Positions 8,292 through 19,951 of a stretch of DNA of 64,000 nucleotides are shown here, piece by piece. Within the stretch, counting starts at the first letter, position 1. The number at the start of each line of letters is the position of its first letter. Below the pieces are notes generated by a model. The model made no database searches. It saw only the letters and a list, made by a program, of their open reading frames with translations, and had not been told where the DNA came from. Source of the stretch: Flavobacterium daemonense (GTDB taxonomy: Bacteria; Bacteroidota; Bacteroidia; Flavobacteriales; Flavobacteriaceae); NCBI RefSeq assembly GCF_007341385.1, contig NZ_VJYD01000015.1:1-64000 (forward strand), given 5' to 3'. The position numbers and the translations under genes were made by a program.

Positions 8292-10847
8292 TTAATGTTG
8301 ATTTTCTTCCAGTTTCTTAATGATTCTTTTTATATCAGCTCCTTTTGAAAGTACAGGTTTCCACAAATCTCCTTTTTTCTCAAAACGCTTCAAAACATTT
8401 TTGATTGTAAACTGCGAGGGATGTAATTTTTCACTCACTTCATTCCATTCTAAAGGTGTTGAAACTGTTGCGCCTGTTTTTGGACGAACAGAATAAGGTG
8501 CCGCCAAAGTTTGCCCGCGCCGATTTTGAAGATAGTCGATATAAAGCCTACTATTTCTTTTTTTAATGCTTCTTTCTGTTGTGGTAATCTGAGGAATCCT
8601 GTTTTCTACTTCTTTAGCGATTAGTTCACCTAAAATTTTAATCGAATTGTAGTCGTATTTTGCGCCAAGCGGAATATAAATATGGAGTCCCGTTGCGCCT
8701 GAAGTCTTGCATAAACATTCGGTTTCTAATTCATCCATAACGTGTTTAACCGTGATGGCAGTTTCAACAGCAATAGCAAAATCTTCTTCTTTTGCAGGAT
8801 CTAAATCCATTACCAGCCAGTCAGGATTGTCGATATTTTTTATGGTCGAATTCCACGGATTCATTTCGATACAACCTAAATTTGCCATATATAATAGTGT
8901 TTCTTTGTCATTGCAAATAAGATAATCGATGTTTTCATTGTTTGATTCAGAGAATATTTTTTCGGTTTTCAGCCACGAAGGCGTTTTGTCGAGATCAATA
9001 TCTTTTTGATAAAAACTTGGCGACTCAATTCCGTTAGGGAAACGATTCATCGATTCTGGACGATTTTTCAAATAAGACAAAATCAACGGTGCAACTTCGT
9101 TGTAATACCGAACGATTTCTCCTTTCGTAATTCCATCAGCAGGATAATATATTTTGTTTTGATTGGTTAAATGAAGCACTCTTTTCCCAACTTTTAAATC
9201 ATAATCATTTTCTGTTTTATGTCCTTTTAATGCTTCCATTTCATTTTCTTTTTGGTTTTTCTTACTATTTGAAATCGAATTTCCTCCAAAAATTACTTCT
9301 TTCGGTTTTTTATCTATTCGTAGTCCCAAATAAACAGGATGCCTCAAATGATTATCTTCCGTCCATTCTGAATATTTGAGCTGGCATACTATATTAGGTT
9401 TGACCCACTGAATTTTGTCTCGCAATGACACTTTTTCTTTAAATGGTGATTTATCAATAAAATAAGGTTTAAGTTTGGAATAAAGTTCTTTTAAAATAGC
9501 TTCTGTAAATCCCGTGCCGCATTTTCCAATATATTGTAATGTGGCGCCATTGTACTGACCAAGCAGTATGGCACCAAAATATTTTCTCGAATTTTTTGGT
9601 TCTGTTATTCCAATGATGATAGCTTCTTCTTGGTTCGATAGTTTGATTTTCAGCCAATTTTTGCTTCGGTTGCCAATTGTGTACAAACTATCGGCTTTTT
9701 TGGCTATAATTCCTTCGCTTTTTTGCTTTCCTGCTTTTTCAAATTGCTTTATTCCGTCACCAATGGTATGTTCGGAATAAAAAATATTTTTGAAAGAATA
9801 TTTGTTGAATAAAAGTTTTAAAAGTTCTTTTCGGTCAAGTAGAGATAATTCCGTCAACAGATTTCCATCTAAATTCAATAAGTCAAAAACATAGTATTTT
9901 AGATTCCCAATTCCTGTTTTTAAATAGTTTTGAAGCAGTTGAAAATCGGCGCGTCCTTCTTCATTTTCTACCACAATTTCACCATCCAAAACTGCGATAT
10001 GATCCATTTTCTTCAATTCATCAGCAATTGGTTTGAAATTGGAAGTAAACGAAATTTGATTCCGACTTAATAATTCTACTTTATTACTGTTGATTATCGC
10101 AAGTGTACGATAACCATCATATTTGTTTTCAAAAATCCATTCGTCATTATCAAAAGGTTTTTCGGTGCTATTGGCAAGCATTGGTTTTATAAATTCAGCT
10201 GATGCTGTTTTTGGCTCAGTCTTTTTTTTTACAGATTTTTTCTCAGTTTCCTTTTCTGCTTGTGGCGTTATTTTTTTTGATTTGGATGCTAATTCTTCTA
10301 ATGTTCTTTTAGAAATAACCGATTTGTTTTTATCCAAAATATCTGCTTCGTTAGCATATTTATCGTGCTTTTTAATTAGAAGCCAAGCATTTTCTTGTTT
10401 TCCATGAAGTTTTACAAGAGAAAATTCGCCTTTGAGTTTTTTACCTTTTAAGATAAAACTCAAACGTCCCTTTTTTAAATCGGCAAGCAATTGTTTTTCA
10501 TCAGAATCTGTTTTTTCGTTGGAAGTATAAGTTCCATTGTCCCATACAATTACATTTCCCGCACCATAATTTCCTTCTGGAATTGTTCCTTCAAAATCTT
10601 TATAACTATAAGGATGATCCTCAACCATCATGGCAAGACGCTTGATTTCAGGATTTAAAGACGGTCCTTTTGGAACTGCCCAACTCTTAAGGACGCCATT
10701 CATTTCTAATCTAAAATCATAATGAAGATGCGATGCGGCATGTTTTTGAACTACAAAAATTAGTTCATTGACCGATTTTTGAATAGCTCCTTTTGGCTCG
10801 CGCGTCTGCTTGAAATCTCTCTTTTGATTGTATTTGGAAAGTGACAT
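8292..10847 (-). CDS. ligD: DNA ligase D (phosphoesterase-ligase-polymerase)
   Basis: 851 residues carrying all three LigD modules in the order PE-LIG-POL. The 3'-phosphoesterase is at about residues 25-165 (KHAASHLHYDFRLE, with His36, His42, Asp44, and His78 in the EDHPYSY stretch). The ATP-dependent ligase is at about 215-515 (ENKYDGYR with nucleotidyl-accepting Lys242; LDGEIVV; EGIIAKK). The primase-like polymerase is at about 550-840 (LVMDLDPAKEED with metal-binding Asp681 and Asp683; SGATGLHIYIP). A Lys-rich linker at about 180-215 separates PE from ligase. Together with Ku it repairs double-strand breaks by trimming, filling and sealing ends. It is convergent with ku and divergent from katG. 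Confidence 0.95.
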   Translation of the reverse strand: MSLSKYNQKRDFKQTREPKGAIQKSVNELIFVVQKHAASHLHYDFRLEMNGVLKSWAVPKGPSLNPEIKRLAMMVEDHPYSYKDFEGTIPEGNYGAGNVIVWDNGTYTSNEKTDSDEKQLLADLKKGRLSFILKGKKLKGEFSLVKLHGKQENAWLLIKKHDKYANEADILDKNKSVISKRTLEELASKSKKITPQAEKETEKKSVKKKTEPKTASAEFIKPMLANSTEKPFDNDEWIFENKYDGYRTLAIINSNKVELLSRNQISFTSNFKPIADELKKMDHIAVLDGEIVVENEEGRADFQLLQNYLKTGIGNLKYYVFDLLNLDGNLLTELSLLDRKELLKLLFNKYSFKNIFYSEHTIGDGIKQFEKAGKQKSEGIIAKKADSLYTIGNRSKNWLKIKLSNQEEAIIIGITEPKNSRKYFGAILLGQYNGATLQYIGKCGTGFTEAILKELYSKLKPYFIDKSPFKEKVSLRDKIQWVKPNIVCQLKYSEWTEDNHLRHPVYLGLRIDKKPKEVIFGGNSISNSKKNQKENEMEALKGHKTENDYDLKVGKRVLHLTNQNKIYYPADGITKGEIVRYYNEVAPLILSYLKNRPESMNRFPNGIESPSFYQKDIDLDKTPSWLKTEKIFSESNNENIDYLICNDKETLLYMANLGCIEMNPWNSTIKNIDNPDWLVMDLDPAKEEDFAIAVETAITVKHVMDELETECLCKTSGATGLHIYIPLGAKYDYNSIKILGELIAKEVENRIPQITTTERSIKKRNSRLYIDYLQNRRGQTLAAPYSVRPKTGATVSTPLEWNEVSEKLHPSQFTIKNVLKRFEKKGDLWKPVLSKGADIKRIIKKLEENQH

Positions 10848-11115
10848 ACTATTTTATTTTTTTGAAGAAACACAATTCTTAGTATCCAAATTTACTTTTG
10901 ACATTCCGTTTTTAAATTATAAGATTAAAATCACAAATTATATAATTGTCAGTAAAACAAATAGTTGAGAACAATTGCATTTGATATTTAAATTGAAATG
11001 ACATTCTGTAATAGATTTTGTTTATTACGTTACATAAATTTAATATTTAAACTTGGATCATCGTCTTTTTATTATTACTATTTTTATAGTAATGAATTGA
11101 TATTTAATAATATAG

Positions 11116-13410
<2,295 letters not shown>

Positions 13411-13427
13411 TTTTCTTTAAATAAAGC

Positions 13428-13457
13428 AAAAAAGCATCTGTAAAAAGATGCTTTTTT
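13428..13457 (+). terminator. intrinsic terminator after katG
   Basis: A 12-bp perfect stem has arms AAAAAAGCATCT (13428-13439) and AGATGCTTTTTT (13446-13457). It begins 17 bp after the katG stop, and its left arm gives a T-run on the minus strand. It can therefore also serve the minus-strand gene ending at 13474. Confidence 0.85.
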
Positions 13458-13473
13458 GTTGAATTTATTTCTG

Positions 13474-14424
13474 TTATTCTCGGATAGAGGTTTTGTCCTC
13501 CAAGGTCATTTTTGCAATTTCATCTTTTCTTTTAAAAGAAACTCCTTTATGCGTTTTGATATAATTTAATAAGTCAGAAGTTGTTTTGACTAATTGCGGC
13601 GTACCTCCAATTCTATCATGAAAACTTATAGACATTTGCCTGCGCTTAAATTCACTTTCTGCATAAAGCTGGTCAAATTCGGCTTTCGCCTGATTGAAAA
13701 ATTGGTCAGATGAAAAGTTTTTGCCTTCAATCAAAACAATATCATTGCATCGAATAGTGTAGGGAACAACGACAAAATCTTTTTTATTGGCTTGAATTAT
13801 AAAAGGTTCGTCTCTGCTTAAATCATCAATATGATAAGTAAAACCTAATTCTTGCAGGATTTTAATCGTATTCTCACCCCGTCTAAGCCAATTAGCATTA
13901 TAACCAACAGGAGTAAAACCGGTTACATTTTTTATCGCATCAGCACCATCTTTAATAAACTTTTTTTCGTCTTCATAAGACATTGCGTACTCCGAACTCC
14001 AGTTCATTCCGTGCGCCGCCGCTTCGTGTCCGCGTTGCACAATTTCTTTTGCAAGAGCAGGATTTTTTAAAACCGCAGAGCCCACCATGTGCGATGTGAT
14101 TTTAATTCCGTGTTTGTCCCAGTTGTCGAGCATTCTCGGGATCCCCTCTTTATAGCCATATTGATACCAAGTTTCGGCAGGCAAATCACGATATCCTTTT
14201 GGCATGTTTTGAGGAAACGGACTTTCTGCATTTTCAGGTTGCCCGCCCGCTTCAAATTGCATCGAAACAGAAACGACTAATCTTGAGCCGTCTGACCATT
14301 TATTTTGTGGTTCTAATTCCATTTTCTCTTTTTTAATAGGATTTGAAAATGCATCAACAGGATTTGCCATTACTGCTGCGCTCGTTAAGCCGGCCATTTT
14401 TATGAAATTTCTTCTTGTTGTCAT
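13474..14424 (-). CDS. Tat-exported polysaccharide deacetylase-family protein (PuuE-like)
   Basis: 316 residues. A twin-arginine leader (MTTRRNFIKMAGLTSAAVMA) predicts export in folded form. The body is a NodB-type deacetylase fold of the PuuE/allantoinase-like branch: SVSMQFEAGGQPENAESPF near the start, the HMVGSAV strand, RGHEAAAHGMNWSSEY around the conserved His, and GYNANWLRRGENTIKIL. This branch acts on small amide or ureide substrates as well as on glycans, so a sugar substrate should not be assumed. It is the most downstream gene of a minus-strand hydrolase cluster, separated from the next member by a 225-bp gap holding a palindromic repeat. Confidence 0.8.
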   Translation of the reverse strand: MTTRRNFIKMAGLTSAAVMANPVDAFSNPIKKEKMELEPQNKWSDGSRLVVSVSMQFEAGGQPENAESPFPQNMPKGYRDLPAETWYQYGYKEGIPRMLDNWDKHGIKITSHMVGSAVLKNPALAKEIVQRGHEAAAHGMNWSSEYAMSYEDEKKFIKDGADAIKNVTGFTPVGYNANWLRRGENTIKILQELGFTYHIDDLSRDEPFIIQANKKDFVVVPYTIRCNDIVLIEGKNFSSDQFFNQAKAEFDQLYAESEFKRRQMSISFHDRIGGTPQLVKTTSDLLNYIKTHKGVSFKRKDEIAKMTLEDKTSIRE

Positions 14425-14480
14425 TGTGTGAATGTTTTAATTATTTACTAAAACAATAGATTTGATTGGAAATAGTTTTA

Positions 14481-14613
14481 AACACATAGAAACATAGATT
14501 TTATTTTTCTTGCGAAAGAATATTGAAAGAAACTAGTTTACAACACATAGCTATGTTTGTTTAAACAAGTGAAACGCCTTTATAGACAAAGCAAAACTAT
14601 GTTTCTATGTGTT
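14481..14613. repeat. palindromic intergenic repeat, family A copy 1
   Basis: The 17-mer AACACATAGAAACATAG (14481-14497) is answered by its exact reverse complement at 14597-14613. Between them is a self-complementary AACACATAG-CTATGTTT (14542-14558) and the word GAAACTAGTTT. The same arrangement occurs at 19818-19929 in another gap of the same gene cluster, which points to a dispersed element or a shared processing signal. Confidence 0.75.
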
Positions 14614-14649
14614 AGAAGAAAAAATACCTAACTGGTTATTTTTTTCAAT

Positions 14650-15336
14650 TTAATGCTTCACCATTCCACGCGCATATTGAATTCCAATTCCGTAAGAACC
14701 GCCATATTGCTGCATTAAATCAGTCACTGCTTTGTACGTTTCTTGTCGTGCCCAATCGCGTTGAAGCTCTAATAAATATTGTACCGAAGTCATTGGTTTT
14801 GCACCTGCCTGAATCATTCTCGCAATTGCCATATCATGAGCTTCTTTCGAGACATCACCACAAGCATCCGTAATAACATAAACTTCATAACCTTCTGAAA
14901 GTGCAGAAAGTGCAGGGCCAACAATGCAAACACTCGTCCATAAACCTGCAAGAACAATTCTCTTTTTTCCTTTTCCAGTAATTGCTTTATAGGCATTTAC
15001 ATCTTCCCAAGTATTCATTGAGGTTCGATCTATGTAAGTATTTAAATCAGGATAAAATTGCATTACTTCTGGAAAAACCGGGCCACTGAATGATTTTTCA
15101 GCAACTGTTGTAACCACTGTAGGCACATTGAAAATCTTTGAGGCTCCGCTGATAACAGCAACATTAGTTCGCAAATGATCCATCGGAATGCTGTTAGTAG
15201 CAAAAGCCATTTGTCCTTCAAAATCAATTAGTACCAAAGTATGATTGGTTGGATTAATCAATCCAGGCGAAGGTTTTTGTCCTGACGCCAAAAGCGATCC
15301 ATAAAAACAGACAAGTAATAAAATAGAATTTTTCAT
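14650..15336 (-). CDS. exported isochorismatase-family cysteine hydrolase (YcaC-like)
   Basis: 228 residues with a signal peptide (LLLVCFYGSLLASGQ), unusual because most family members are cytoplasmic. The catalytic Asp is Asp38 (LVLIDFEGQM) and the nucleophile is Cys137 (GLWTSVCIVGPAL). The expected catalytic Lys is not obvious; by eye its place is near Arg104 (YIDRTSMN), which would need an alignment to settle. Family members hydrolyse amides or related small molecules; YcaC itself is of unknown substrate. It starts 24 bp beyond the end of the alginate-export porin gene, so the two are probably co-transcribed. Confidence 0.8.
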   Translation of the reverse strand: MKNSILLLVCFYGSLLASGQKPSPGLINPTNHTLVLIDFEGQMAFATNSIPMDHLRTNVAVISGASKIFNVPTVVTTVAEKSFSGPVFPEVMQFYPDLNTYIDRTSMNTWEDVNAYKAITGKGKKRIVLAGLWTSVCIVGPALSALSEGYEVYVITDACGDVSKEAHDMAIARMIQAGAKPMTSVQYLLELQRDWARQETYKAVTDLMQQYGGSYGIGIQYARGMVKH

Positions 15337-15360
15337 AATTTCTTTGTATTTATAATTATT

Positions 15361-16728
15361 TTAAAATTTCAGTTGCATGGTAACGCCCGTAAAAAACATA
15401 TTTTTACCCGTTCCAGCAGCTTTTAGAAAATCTCCTGCTTTGAACCAAGTGGCCTCAACTCTAAAATACAGATATTGATTTGGCGTATAAATAATTTCGC
15501 TTTCGAGTTGTTTACCAATTTCTTTTGCAGTGGTCGAATCGCCGGGATAGATCATAATAGTGTTTGGACCATAAATTCCATCTTCGCTGCTGTATCTCCA
15601 AAACATATCATAATCAATAACCCAGTCTATATTTTTTGCCAAGTCAAGGCTGATGGACGGATGAAAATCAACTAAATTCGAAGGTCCGATAACAGAAGCT
15701 AATCCAAAATAAGCGCCTCTGGGAAACAGTGGATTAAAGGTGTTCAAATTAGTATCGCCTTTGGTTTTGTCACCGCTGATCAATTCCACTTTAAACCCAA
15801 ATTCTGGATGTAAAACAACAGAAGTAAATCGATAGCCCGTATTCAAAGAAACCGTCCAAGCTTTTATGTCTTTTGAATCAATATCTCCAAACTGATAAAC
15901 GGCTTCCGCATCATAGCGCCATTCATCATATTTTCCCCAAATTCGTGTTCCAACAGAATGGCGAAGCTCTTTACCAGTTGCATCGTCAAATTTGGCGTTT
16001 GCTCTTTCATATCCTAAATAATAAAGATCGATATTCTTGAGTGCTGGAATTTTATTGATGACAAAATAGCTTCCCCAAAACTGTCTTTTTTTATTCGAAT
16101 AATCATCAAAAATCCCATCTTGAGCAACTACATAATGGCTGTAGAATAAGTCGGTTCTGTAATTTTTGAAAGCAAAAATGGCTTTGGCCGCATCAAATGA
16201 TTGGCGATTGTTTGGTCCATCGCGCACGGCAACCAAACGTTGTGATCCATAACTTAATTCTTGTCTTCCGACTCTAAAAAGCAACTGCTTGTTTTTTTCT
16301 GAAAACAGATTAACATCAATAAATCCCTGATGCACTTCAAGCGGATTATTATCTACTGGACTCGGGTCAATTCTACCGTTGGCATTACTGCTTTGAAGCT
16401 GTACAAAAGCTCGAAAGTATTTGCTGTAATGAAAATCGGCATGAAGCAGCAAACGGCTTAAGATGTAGCCATCAGGATCTTGAGGATCGTCTCCCCACTT
16501 TTCATTTTTGGCATAGAAATATTGATACCTGACTTCTCCTCCAAAACTCAAATACGTTTTCCCCGAGGAGGAGAGCGGCAGATATTTCATGGTTTTATAC
16601 CAATTTTTTTTGACAGTATCTTTTTGCAGAACCTCATAATTTTCATCAAATCGCAATGGTTTAAAATCGGGATACGACTGCGCTTGAAGATTCATACAAA
16701 TAAGAAACAATAGAATTATTTTTTTCAT
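15361..16728 (-). CDS. alginate-export-family outer-membrane porin
   Basis: 455 residues. A short signal peptide (MKKIILLFLICMNLQAQ) is followed by a predicted beta-barrel of alternating aromatic strands: TYLSFGGEVRYQYFYAKNEKW, LLLHADFHYSKYFRAFVQLQ, VGRQELSYGSQRL with VAVRDGPNNRQSFD. These features match the AlgE-like alginate export family. The barrel ends in an aromatic-containing strand (VTMQLKF), as outer-membrane proteins do. In Bacteroidota such porins often sit in catabolic operons with no alginate genes. Here the neighbours are exported hydrolases, suggesting an uptake channel for their substrate or product. Tight spacing (3 bp to the MBL gene upstream, 24 bp to the isochorismatase downstream) supports an operon. 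Confidence 0.8.
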   Translation of the reverse strand: MKKIILLFLICMNLQAQSYPDFKPLRFDENYEVLQKDTVKKNWYKTMKYLPLSSSGKTYLSFGGEVRYQYFYAKNEKWGDDPQDPDGYILSRLLLHADFHYSKYFRAFVQLQSSNANGRIDPSPVDNNPLEVHQGFIDVNLFSEKNKQLLFRVGRQELSYGSQRLVAVRDGPNNRQSFDAAKAIFAFKNYRTDLFYSHYVVAQDGIFDDYSNKKRQFWGSYFVINKIPALKNIDLYYLGYERANAKFDDATGKELRHSVGTRIWGKYDEWRYDAEAVYQFGDIDSKDIKAWTVSLNTGYRFTSVVLHPEFGFKVELISGDKTKGDTNLNTFNPLFPRGAYFGLASVIGPSNLVDFHPSISLDLAKNIDWVIDYDMFWRYSSEDGIYGPNTIMIYPGDSTTAKEIGKQLESEIIYTPNQYLYFRVEATWFKAGDFLKAAGTGKNMFFTGVTMQLKF

Positions 16729-16731
16729 GGC

Positions 16732-17754
16732 TTATTGGCCTAAACTGTTTTTCTTAATATCGTTGTAAGCGTTCGGAATATTGAAATTGTAATGCAGCCA
16801 GTTAAAAAGCACATAGCCTTTATCAAATTCTTTCATCGTTACAGTAGCTTTTACTTGTTCTAATGTTTGACCTTTTTTAACGGCATCTTCCACATTTTTC
16901 TTCAAAGCATTTACATAATCAATGGTGTATTTGATGCCTTTTTTGTTAGTAATTCTACCATGGCCGGGAACTACGACATCATTGTCGCCGATCATGTCAT
17001 AAATTTTTTGAAGATTACGAACAGGCTCCAAAAAATAACCATCAAATAGCCAAGGAATCGCTGGACTTTCGGCAATAAAGGGGTTTCCCGCCCACAGTAC
17101 ATTTTTGTCTGAATCTTTAAGAAAGACAAACAAATCTGCTGGTGACTGCGCTGTCCCAACATTTATTATTTCGACAATTTTGCCACTGCCCAAATCCAAT
17201 TTTAAACTTTGATTTACTGCAATGGTAATATCAGCAGGACGATTTACACTTTGTTCGATGCCGCGGTCTTTGCCAAAAAGCATAATCATGAATTGCTTGA
17301 TTCCTTCATAATTTTTAGCGAGATTCTCTTTGCAGAATTCATTTTGGATTAAAATGGTTTCTTTTGGAAGCAAATAATTTCCAAAACAATGATCGCCGTG
17401 ATCGCTCGTGTTTACAGCGTAAATAATTGGTTTTGGCGTAACAGAACGAATTAATTTATACAACTGATCATACAATCTTTTGCTCAACATGGTTTCGATC
17501 AATAAAACACCTTTTTCACCCACGATAAATCCCGCAGAAGTGGCTTGCGGAATTCCTTTTGTGGTTTCGGTTTCGGTGGTTGAAGGCGAAACGGCATAAA
17601 CATTATCTGAAATTTTATGCAATTGCAAAGTCACTTTATTGGCATCCCAAATTGGAACTTCGGGTGGCATAGGAAATTGTGCATAAGTACTTTGTGTCGA
17701 AAAAAAAGCGATCAAAAAAAGTACTGGAATTAAAATTGATTTATGATTTTTCAT
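16732..17754 (-). CDS. exported metallo-beta-lactamase-fold hydrolase
   Basis: 340 residues with a signal peptide ending at STYAQ. The MBL fold is recognised from VYAVSPSTTE, GFIVGEKGVLLIETML, the metal-site region AVNTSDHGDHCFGN (residues 113-126) and VVVPGHGRITN near residue 260. In the canonical HxHxDH motif the first His is Ser117 here (SDHGDH: His119, Asp121, His122 kept), so metal binding may be altered. Substrate unknown; relatives include lactonases, sulfatases and beta-lactamases. It lies 3 bp from the porin gene downstream in an apparent operon. Confidence 0.8.
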   Translation of the reverse strand: MKNHKSILIPVLFLIAFFSTQSTYAQFPMPPEVPIWDANKVTLQLHKISDNVYAVSPSTTETETTKGIPQATSAGFIVGEKGVLLIETMLSKRLYDQLYKLIRSVTPKPIIYAVNTSDHGDHCFGNYLLPKETILIQNEFCKENLAKNYEGIKQFMIMLFGKDRGIEQSVNRPADITIAVNQSLKLDLGSGKIVEIINVGTAQSPADLFVFLKDSDKNVLWAGNPFIAESPAIPWLFDGYFLEPVRNLQKIYDMIGDNDVVVPGHGRITNKKGIKYTIDYVNALKKNVEDAVKKGQTLEQVKATVTMKEFDKGYVLFNWLHYNFNIPNAYNDIKKNSLGQ

Positions 17755-17843
17755 GGTTAATGTTTTTTATGAATGTTCAATTTTTTATTAGAAGCAAGAG
17801 CATTTGGCATTTTTGGATTCATGGTTCCTGCTCTCCGCTATAT

Positions 17844-17872
17844 CTTTGCTTTTATAAAGAATAAAAGCAAAG
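17844..17872. repeat. hairpin repeat in operon gap
   Basis: Perfect 11-bp arms CTTTGCTTTTA (17844-17854) and TAAAAGCAAAG (17862-17872) sit in a 261-bp gap between the MBL and amidohydrolase genes. The flanking words (GGATACCGCTTCGATCAGGG following) look like a dispersed intergenic element of this genus. It has no adjacent T-run, so it is probably not a plain terminator. Confidence 0.5.
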
Positions 17873-18015
17873 GATACCGCTTCGATCAGGGCTAGAGGGA
17901 GATAAACCACTTTTATGTAATCATCTCAATGAAGCATAAAAAAATCCGTTCAAACCCGCGTCTTCGCGAAAGTGAATCCGTGTCATCTGTGTGCCATTCT
18001 CACAGCTATTACCAT

Positions 18016-19779
18016 TTATTTCTGATAGCCACCAAAATGTTTTACAGGAGACCAATCCGGAATCACCTCAGGAATTTCTGGGCTCAACGCTTTATATTCC
18101 GCGGAAGCGTAAACAATTTTGCCATTCACAATCGTCAAAACCGACTCGATTTTTCGAATGTCATCTGGTTTTAGCGTAAAATAATCATCAGATAAAATTG
18201 CCATATCGGCATACATTCCTTTGATTAATTTTCCTTTGTCTTTCTCTTCGCCCGAAAACCAAGCGCTTCCAGAAGTGTACAATTGCAAAGCCGTGAACTT
18301 ATCCAAAACCTGATCTTTTGGCCAAAACTGCATACCGCCAATTGTTTTTCCAGTCAATAACCAATGCAATGACATCCAAGGGTTAAAGGTCGAAATTCGT
18401 GTCGCATCAGTTCCAGCTCCAACCGGAATTCCGAGTTCGAGCATTTTTTTAATTGGAGGCAATTGTGTTTTTGGCGCGCCATATAATTTGTTGTACAATT
18501 CGCCTTGATAATACATTCGGAATTGCACCGCAATACCGCCACCTAATTTTTTAACTCGTTGAAGTTCAGAAGGTGTAATGGTCTCGGCATGATCAAAAAA
18601 CCAACGCAATCCGTTAAACGGAATTTCTTTGTTTACTTTTTCAAAAACATTCAACATTCTGTCAATAGATTCGCCGTAAGTAGCATGAAGTCTAAAAGGC
18701 CATCTGTTTTTTACTAAAAGCCGAATTATAGGTTCTAAATCAGTTTCCATTTCATCTGATAAAACAATTCTCGGTTCCAAGAAATTTTCAAAATCAGCCG
18801 CTGAAGCTACGATGTTTTCTCCCGCACCTTCTTCAACATAACCATTTGCAACAATCAGATTGTCATTTTTATTGACTTGTGTTGTGGCAACCCATTTCTC
18901 ATAATCTTGAAGTTCTTTGCCTTTTTGCTGTGCAAATAAATAATATGAAATACGAAGACTCAATTTATTTTGCTTCGCCAATTCCAATGAGGTCACATAA
19001 TCAGCAGGGAAGTTCTGGCTTCCGCCAGCGGCATCAATAATGCTGGTAAGTCCAAAACGATTAAGCTCATGATTGTACTGTATAGAGCTATTGACGCGTT
19101 CTTCAGGACTTAATTTTGTGGTAAGTCCCATTGTCATGTAAATCGCTTTTGGGGTTTCTTTGGCGTACATCAAACCTGTCAAATTTCCGTTGGCATCTTG
19201 TTCCAAGACACTTCCTTCGTATTTGGTATCTTTTGTATAACCCAAAACTTCAATTCCTTTTTTGTTTAAAAAAGCTTTTCCGTACAAATAGGTTATAAAT
19301 ACAGGTTTGTCAGGAACTGCAGCATTGATTTCGTCAATTGTGGGTTGTCTTTTTTCTTCAAATTGAAATTCATTCCAGCCGCCAATCACTTTAATCCAAA
19401 CACCATCTGGCGTTCTTGCGGCTTGCTCTTTTAGCATTTCCATGGCGCGTTTCAAGGTTTTTACACCGTCCCAGCGGAGTTCAGCATTATAATTCAAACC
19501 TTCGCGAATGACATGCATATGGCTGTCGTTTAGCCCCGGAATTACCGTTTTTCCTTTGGCATCTATTAATTTTGTCGCTGAAGATTTATAAGCAGAAAGA
19601 ATGTTTTTTTCGGTTCCAATGTCCAGAATAATTCCGTCTTTCATTGCAATTGCTTGAACAAATTCGCCTTGTTTTTGCATGGTTGCAATTTTTCCGTTGT
19701 AGATAATTAAATCTGCTTTTTGCTGGGCTTGAGATAACAAGCCCGCAGAAAGCAATAGAATTAATAATAATTTTTTCAT
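18016..19779 (-). CDS. exported YtcJ-type metal-dependent amidohydrolase
   Basis: 587 residues, full length for the Amidohydro_3/YtcJ family. A signal peptide (MKKLLLILLLSAGLLSQAQ) precedes the domain. The TIM-barrel metal ligands are visible: His87 and His89 in GLNDSHMHV, His in RLHATYGES and FFDHAETIT, and the catalytic Asp in VGAGTDATRIS. N- and C-terminal beta segments (ADLIIYNGKIATM and DMAILSDDYF) form the composite sandwich of the superfamily. The family hydrolyses amides, often cyclic or N-substituted; the substrate here is unknown. It is part of the minus-strand hydrolase cluster, although repeat-bearing gaps on both sides could divide the transcript. Confidence 0.88.
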   Translation of the reverse strand: MKKLLLILLLSAGLLSQAQQKADLIIYNGKIATMQKQGEFVQAIAMKDGIILDIGTEKNILSAYKSSATKLIDAKGKTVIPGLNDSHMHVIREGLNYNAELRWDGVKTLKRAMEMLKEQAARTPDGVWIKVIGGWNEFQFEEKRQPTIDEINAAVPDKPVFITYLYGKAFLNKKGIEVLGYTKDTKYEGSVLEQDANGNLTGLMYAKETPKAIYMTMGLTTKLSPEERVNSSIQYNHELNRFGLTSIIDAAGGSQNFPADYVTSLELAKQNKLSLRISYYLFAQQKGKELQDYEKWVATTQVNKNDNLIVANGYVEEGAGENIVASAADFENFLEPRIVLSDEMETDLEPIIRLLVKNRWPFRLHATYGESIDRMLNVFEKVNKEIPFNGLRWFFDHAETITPSELQRVKKLGGGIAVQFRMYYQGELYNKLYGAPKTQLPPIKKMLELGIPVGAGTDATRISTFNPWMSLHWLLTGKTIGGMQFWPKDQVLDKFTALQLYTSGSAWFSGEEKDKGKLIKGMYADMAILSDDYFTLKPDDIRKIESVLTIVNGKIVYASAEYKALSPEIPEVIPDWSPVKHFGGYQK

Positions 19780-19817
19780 GATTTTAGTTATTTAATTCGT
19801 TGAGGTAATTATTTTTC

Positions 19818-19929
19818 AACACAGAGAAATATAGTTTTGTAAAAACTTAAAAAAGCATTTTACTATGTGTTAGAAACTAGTTTCTTATTAAGCACTTTTC
19901 CATGAATAAAATCTATGTTTCTATGTGTT
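19818..19929. repeat. palindromic intergenic repeat, family A copy 2
   Basis: The left arm AACACAGAGAAATATAG (19818-19834) differs from copy 1 at a few bases. A middle CTATGTGTT is at 19863-19871, the word GAAACTAGTTT follows it, and the right arm CTATGTTTCTATGTGTT (19913-19929) is identical to that of copy 1. It fills the gap between the amidohydrolase and epoxide-hydrolase-like genes. Confidence 0.7.
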
Positions 19930-19951
19930 GAATAATACACCAACGAGTTAT

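Noticed and set aside
13474-16728. Alginate or exopolysaccharide biosynthesis locus
   Set aside because: Only the porin and a deacetylase-fold protein hint at it; no polymerase or glycosyltransferase is present and the deacetylase resembles the PuuE branch.
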